Origin: Armillaria gallica
Lineage: Eukaryota; Basidiomycota; Agaricomycetes; Agaricales; Physalacriaceae
Direction: 5' to 3'
Assembly: GCA_037576215.1 (NCBI GenBank)
Contig: JBANDB010000012.1
Location: forward strand, 2,046,001-2,110,000
DNA: 64,000 nt
Below, piece after piece: positions 59,698-64,000 of this stretch. Position numbers and translations under genes: made by a program. The notes below the pieces were generated by a model that was not told the DNA's origin, ran no database searches, and saw only the letters and a program-made list of their open reading frames with translations. Position 1 is the first letter of the stretch, and every line of letters starts with the position of its first letter.

Positions 59698-59940
59698 GTT
59701 GATCGTTCTGAGGAAAGAGCAGTCAGACGTCAGTCTCAGACTAATATCATGTTATCTCATGACGCCATTCCGTGGTCGGGCCGGCTCGGAATCAAAACTA
59801 CACTCTCGAAATACGACAGACCGGATATGTTTAATTCTCTAAAACAAAATATACAATTGCATGCACAGCAAAAGAAGTCAACAATGAGGTATCTAAGAGT
59901 CCATTTTGCAAGGTTGATTGACAAAACATTCGTCCTACAT

Positions 59941-62900
59941 CTAACTCGGTAGTTTTCCATGGAGCTTCCCATCCCTCGAGCTCCGACCAACAGTCACTCC
60001 AATCGAACCTTGCGGCTTTCTCCAACCCTGCCGTTCAACGTCCCAAATGGATACGTCATATCGAGATAGAGCAAGAGATACACAGGCAGTTTCTCCAGGC
60101 CAGATTTCAACGTTAGTGAACCCTCTCAAGATCGCGGGAGGTTCTCCGGCAGAGCGTGGGTGATGCAAGTACAGTTGCGGTATCTATTAATACTTCTCTT
60201 TCAGTCAATGGATGCAGAAACTAGAAACAAACGTACATCGCCGCCATAGACAGGACCAGTGTTTTGAACGTTGAACGTGACATTGTATGCAGGTTCATGG
60301 AGCCTAAAATTGTGGTAGGTGTGAGTATTCTTGACGTAGACATTGCACATTTACCAAGCGGCCGTGGAAGACCCTACAGTTGTAGCCGTTGCATTTCCTT
60401 GTTCCCAGTCTTTCACATCTGCGGTGCTCGCAAACTGACCGGAAATCTTGGAAATTATGAGATTGGTATAAGAGAAGTTAGTGTAGCTCAGTCCGAAACC
60501 GAATTCGAAACGAGGTTCAATGTCATACTGTCAACCAAATGATTAAAATGAGTTGAAGAAAAAAGTCATGAAACGAACCGCATCGAAATGACGATAATCG
60601 ACGTGCAGCCTAAGGTTGGCATTTAGTTAGCGACAATGAAAGCGCATGAACACTCACCCTTCGGTGTATGGAATGTCCAGGATATCTTCGTCGGTTCCAC
60701 CAGTTATCAGTGGGGCGTTGTAGTCATCCGCACTCTTAGCAATGGTATAGGGAAGACGTCCGGAGGGATTCCAGTCACCGTACAAAACATCCACAAGCGA
60801 GTTTCCAGATTCAGTTCCGGGAGCACCGGCCCAGAGTACCTAAGAAATGCTTAGCCAAGGAGTAAACACTCAAGGGAGCTCCTACAGCAGTGACGTTCGG
60901 ATGTTCAATCCAGGGTTCGACGATTAGAGGACCAACGCTATGAACTACGACAATCGTGTTGTTGTTCTGAGCAGCTACTGTAAGGACTAGGTCGTCTCCA
61001 CCGTGCCATGCCGTTAGGTTTTTCCTGGAATAGTTCGTTGTATTTCACTACATGGATCAACGAAACCACATACCGATCACCTTCATTTCCATCTACGGTG
61101 ATATAATCCTCGCCGGAATCAGAATTGATGAAGACAAGAGCAGCAGATTTTCGGATAGCATCGTTGCCCGCGCGAGGAAGGTCAAAATCGTCCAAGACCC
61201 ATGATATGGAGGTTCGGTCCTTTCGCGCTCTTGCTTGAATCGCTTCGAAAGGCTACAAGATGCATGAGTTGAGGCGCCATAAGCTCAATCAAAGATAGAA
61301 TCTCACAGTAATGAGGTAGGTAAAGTTCGCGGTTCTGGTCCAATACATGAGCTAACATCGTTTCGGCAACATATGGTAGATTCTCACCCTGATCCCCATC
61401 CCGAAGCCAAAGTCCCATCATCTCCTCCCTGAAAAATATATTAGTAACTGTATAGGAATGATAATAATGATATTCCGACATGGTCCGCGAAGCCATTGGG
61501 CCCAACTCTTCCAGGACCAGCATCAGTGCCGATTAATACCAGACTTCTCGGCTTCTTCAACGGAAGCGCTCCACCGATGTTCTTCAAAAGAACAGTACTA
61601 GCGGCACCAACATCTCTGACAAGCTTGTAATGATCGTCTTGAACGTCAATGTGAGCGTTGGTTGCTTCGTTGTCTGGAAGGAAAGCGTCAAAGTTGACAT
61701 CTGGATGCGTCGGGTCGTCCTGGTGGAGGAAATACCATGCAGCGAGGATACGGCTCGCTAGATATGCACGATTAGGACCCTAGAAATCCGCCGGCAGTGA
61801 GGTATATATATCTTACCCATGTCATCAACACGCGTTTCAGGGATGGTTTCATTGTGGACATAGGCTGTCAAGTTCCCACCGAAGTAGGAGTCGCCAGAGT
61901 CGAACGTCACGTCTCCTGGCATGGTCATCTGTCAATGATCGTCAATGTGCCTTCTGCAGTAAGCCAATAAGTCCTACATCCAAACCCGTGATAGCAGATA
62001 TCGTCGACATCGTAGCTTGCCAGTCAGACATGATATCTGCGAGAGTTAACAAGGTAAATGAAAATATGGATGAGCACATACATCCTTGGAAACCGTACTC
62101 CTTTTTGACAATGTCGTTCATGATCTTGTCATTTTCGCATGCATAAGTAGCATTGATCAAGTCTACTGACGTCCAACAGTCTTGCCCAGCCAATGCATTT
62201 CAACGACTTACTGTAACTGCACATCATACTTGCAACACCAGCCATGACACTTCTCATGAAAGGATGAGCATAGATTTCGTGCTGCGTTCTGTCGTCCACA
62301 TCGGAACTTTCCTGAGTCCGCTTGTGTTCCTGCTCGCTATGACATAAATTATCAATATTGATATTGAGACGGCAAGTAAATCAGAAACAATTCACTTGTT
62401 GATCAGATGCTTAGCACACGCTTGAACGCCACCCTCCTGCAGCCCGAGAACGGTTTCGTACGCCGCTTCTCCGGAAAGATATGGATCAGCGCCAAAACCC
62501 TCCCAGTTGCGACCGCCTTGGGCGACTCGTCCTATATTCATCATCGGCCCCAAAGCAACGTGAACACCCTTCCCATAATGCTCAAGACCCATGTATAGCC
62601 CGCGGAGACGTATGAGACGTCGGTTCCATCTAGACATGTCACCAATTACGTTGAGTTCAAATAAAGTGTCAAATGCACAAACGTCGCGGCGGCATTCACC
62701 CCCGTGGGAAAAGAGGTCACATAGTCGGCGAATCGAACGCCTAGAGGGGAATCTTCAAGGCATAACCCAGGGTAGTTATGGCCTGGGATTGCGGGGGTAT
62801 TTCCCTGAGGAGAAAAGGTTGACAATAATGTAGGCCCGGCGGGTATTAGAACGCACCACACATCGACCAATTGCCCAACCGATGCCAGTCGTTACATTGA

Positions 62901-63556
62901 CCTTCTCTTCAAGAGTCATCCTAGCAACCTGACAATAAAAAGAGTTATTTTCAATGAATGATGGACCGGCATCACAAAGAAATATCAAACGCTGATCACA
63001 TGAAAGTCTAACTCACAAGGTTCTTTGCTTTGATATACGCAGCTGTCCAAGCAGAAGAATAGTCCGGCACATAGTTGGCTCCCACGGCTGGAGGAGTATG
63101 TGGGTCCGTCTGGATCCCACTTCTACCTGTTGGAGAGGGCAAGGGCGAGAACGTGTAGGAAGAGATGGGAACAATATGGCGAGTCGTTGTTGCTGGAGAA
63201 GTAACATACGAAAAGGAGGACAACGACGTTACGGTAGACTCGGAAGCAGAAGAGGCAGTTGAAATCGAAGCGTCTGATGCGGAAGAAGTTGATGCAGCAG
63301 CAGAAACACTTGAAGTGACATCAGAATATGAAGCTGAAGTGACCGAGCTGTCGCTACTGAAAGTGGATGACGCTGAGGAGATAGAGAATATAGGTGTCGC
63401 TGATTCCGAAAAAGACCGCGAGCTCGAAGCGCTGGGCGTCGCGACAGAACTGAGGGTACTAGAGGCTGAGGCAGCACCGTGTACTGGAGGCTGCTGATTT
63501 ACCTGGGCAACGATGAGGGGAACCCAGGCCAGCCAGCGAATTGCTCTCAAGGACAT
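59941..63556 (-). CDS. Secreted GH3 beta-glucosidase
   Basis: A large minus-strand gene from ATG 63556 to TAG at 59941. A signal peptide ([20 protein letters not shown]) is followed by about 100 residues of almost pure Ser/Thr/Ala linker, probably O-mannosylated. The GH3 domain opens [17 protein letters not shown]. It holds [20 protein letters not shown], then [20 protein letters not shown] and [14 protein letters not shown], and the nucleophile motif [11 protein letters not shown]. The second domain has [37 protein letters not shown] and [21 protein letters not shown] fibronectin-III-like end closes it ([20 protein letters not shown]). It cleaves beta-glucosyl ends of cellobiose and related sugars. 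The Ser-rich N-terminal spacer is unusual in length. The frame holds through all junctions checked. Confidence 0.95.
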
Positions 63557-64000
63557 GGTGGGAGAAGGAACGAAACACGAACACGCTCGCCTGGGCGTAC
63601 GCTGCCTGGATTTAAAGCTAAACGGCAAGCCAGAGCCGCCCACCTGACCCGTGACGTATTGTCGATCATTCCATCCTGCTGACAAATGTGCGCCCCCTAG
63701 GCTAGCACCAGAGACTCGTTGTTTCGGCGGGTGCGAGGACCGAACTGAATTTCCTTGGGAATTTACACGACGGTCCGGGTGCGGGGAGCGGAAGAGAACA
63801 GATGATCATTGTGGCGTACGACAACGGACACTGAGATTACATCAAGCCGAATCTGGCAAATTCTTTTCCTTTCTGGGGTTTCTCCACACCTGCAGTAGTG
63901 ACGAAAATTCGAACAGAAAGTGGATTTACTCATCGTTTAAATGGATATTGCTCCGATGTTTTAGTAGCATACCGACGGTCAAATGGGCTGCATTTGGACT
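63557..64000. other. Promoter side of the GH3 gene
   Basis: No gene is seen. The stretch holds GC-rich elements such as CGGACCGTCG-like motifs (63760-63790) that could be regulator sites for the secreted glucosidase; I cannot assign a factor. Confidence 0.4.

Noticed and set aside
63165..63497. 110-codon plus-strand acidic frame
   Set aside because: Antisense to the Ser-rich linker of the GH3 gene; acidic composition is a product of reversed Ser codons.

Overview
The window reads as nuclear DNA of a filamentous basidiomycete, probably an agaricomycete mushroom. Genes are broken by many short introns of about 50 bases with GT..AG ends and CTNAC-like branch points. The families agree: DUF6535, DUF6699 and DUF7330 proteins, a CBM1-GH10 xylanase, a GH88 hydrolase and a secreted GH3 enzyme, beside ordinary eukaryotic housekeeping genes. 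Exons were joined by hand from reading frame, splice signals and recognised protein families. Terminal exons of poorly conserved genes are the least certain.

Layout. 1-7 kb: a DUF6535 membrane protein and a small F-box/LRR-like protein in repeat-rich surroundings. 7.9-16.2 kb: Vps1 dynamin (-), TATA-binding protein (+), RNase P subunit Rpp30 (-). 17.7-20 kb: a low-complexity coiled-coil protein. 20.5-28 kb: a vacuolar-type alpha-mannosidase GH38 (-), an initiator tRNA-Met (+) and a GH88 hydrolase (+); both protein genes carry apparent single-base deletions. 28-31 kb: NTF2 (-), a conserved fungal protein (+) and a 30-residue metallothionein (-). 33-37.5 kb: a DUF6699 protein (-) and a CBM1-GH10 xylanase (-). 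38-44.5 kb: RAD18 (+), a DUF7330 protein (+), CIA2 (-) and a DCN1-type neddylation factor (+). 45.4-46 kb: a MITE-like element. 46.5-56.2 kb: D-lactate dehydrogenase, the CNOT4/Not4 ubiquitin ligase and uracil-DNA glycosylase, all (-). 58-63.6 kb: two convergent MIF-type tautomerase paralogues and a secreted GH3 beta-glucosidase (-).

There is no evident gene cluster for one pathway. Recurring themes are plant-polysaccharide breakdown (GH10, GH3, GH88), genome maintenance (RAD18, UNG), ubiquitin/NEDD8 control (CNOT4, DCN1), RNA and transcription (TBP, Rpp30), trafficking (Vps1, NTF2) and metal handling (metallothionein, CIA2). The main oddities are the cluster of single-base losses in conserved genes, tiny exons in the GH38 and GH10 genes, a metallothionein split by an intron, and an inverted MIF gene pair with identical exon structure.
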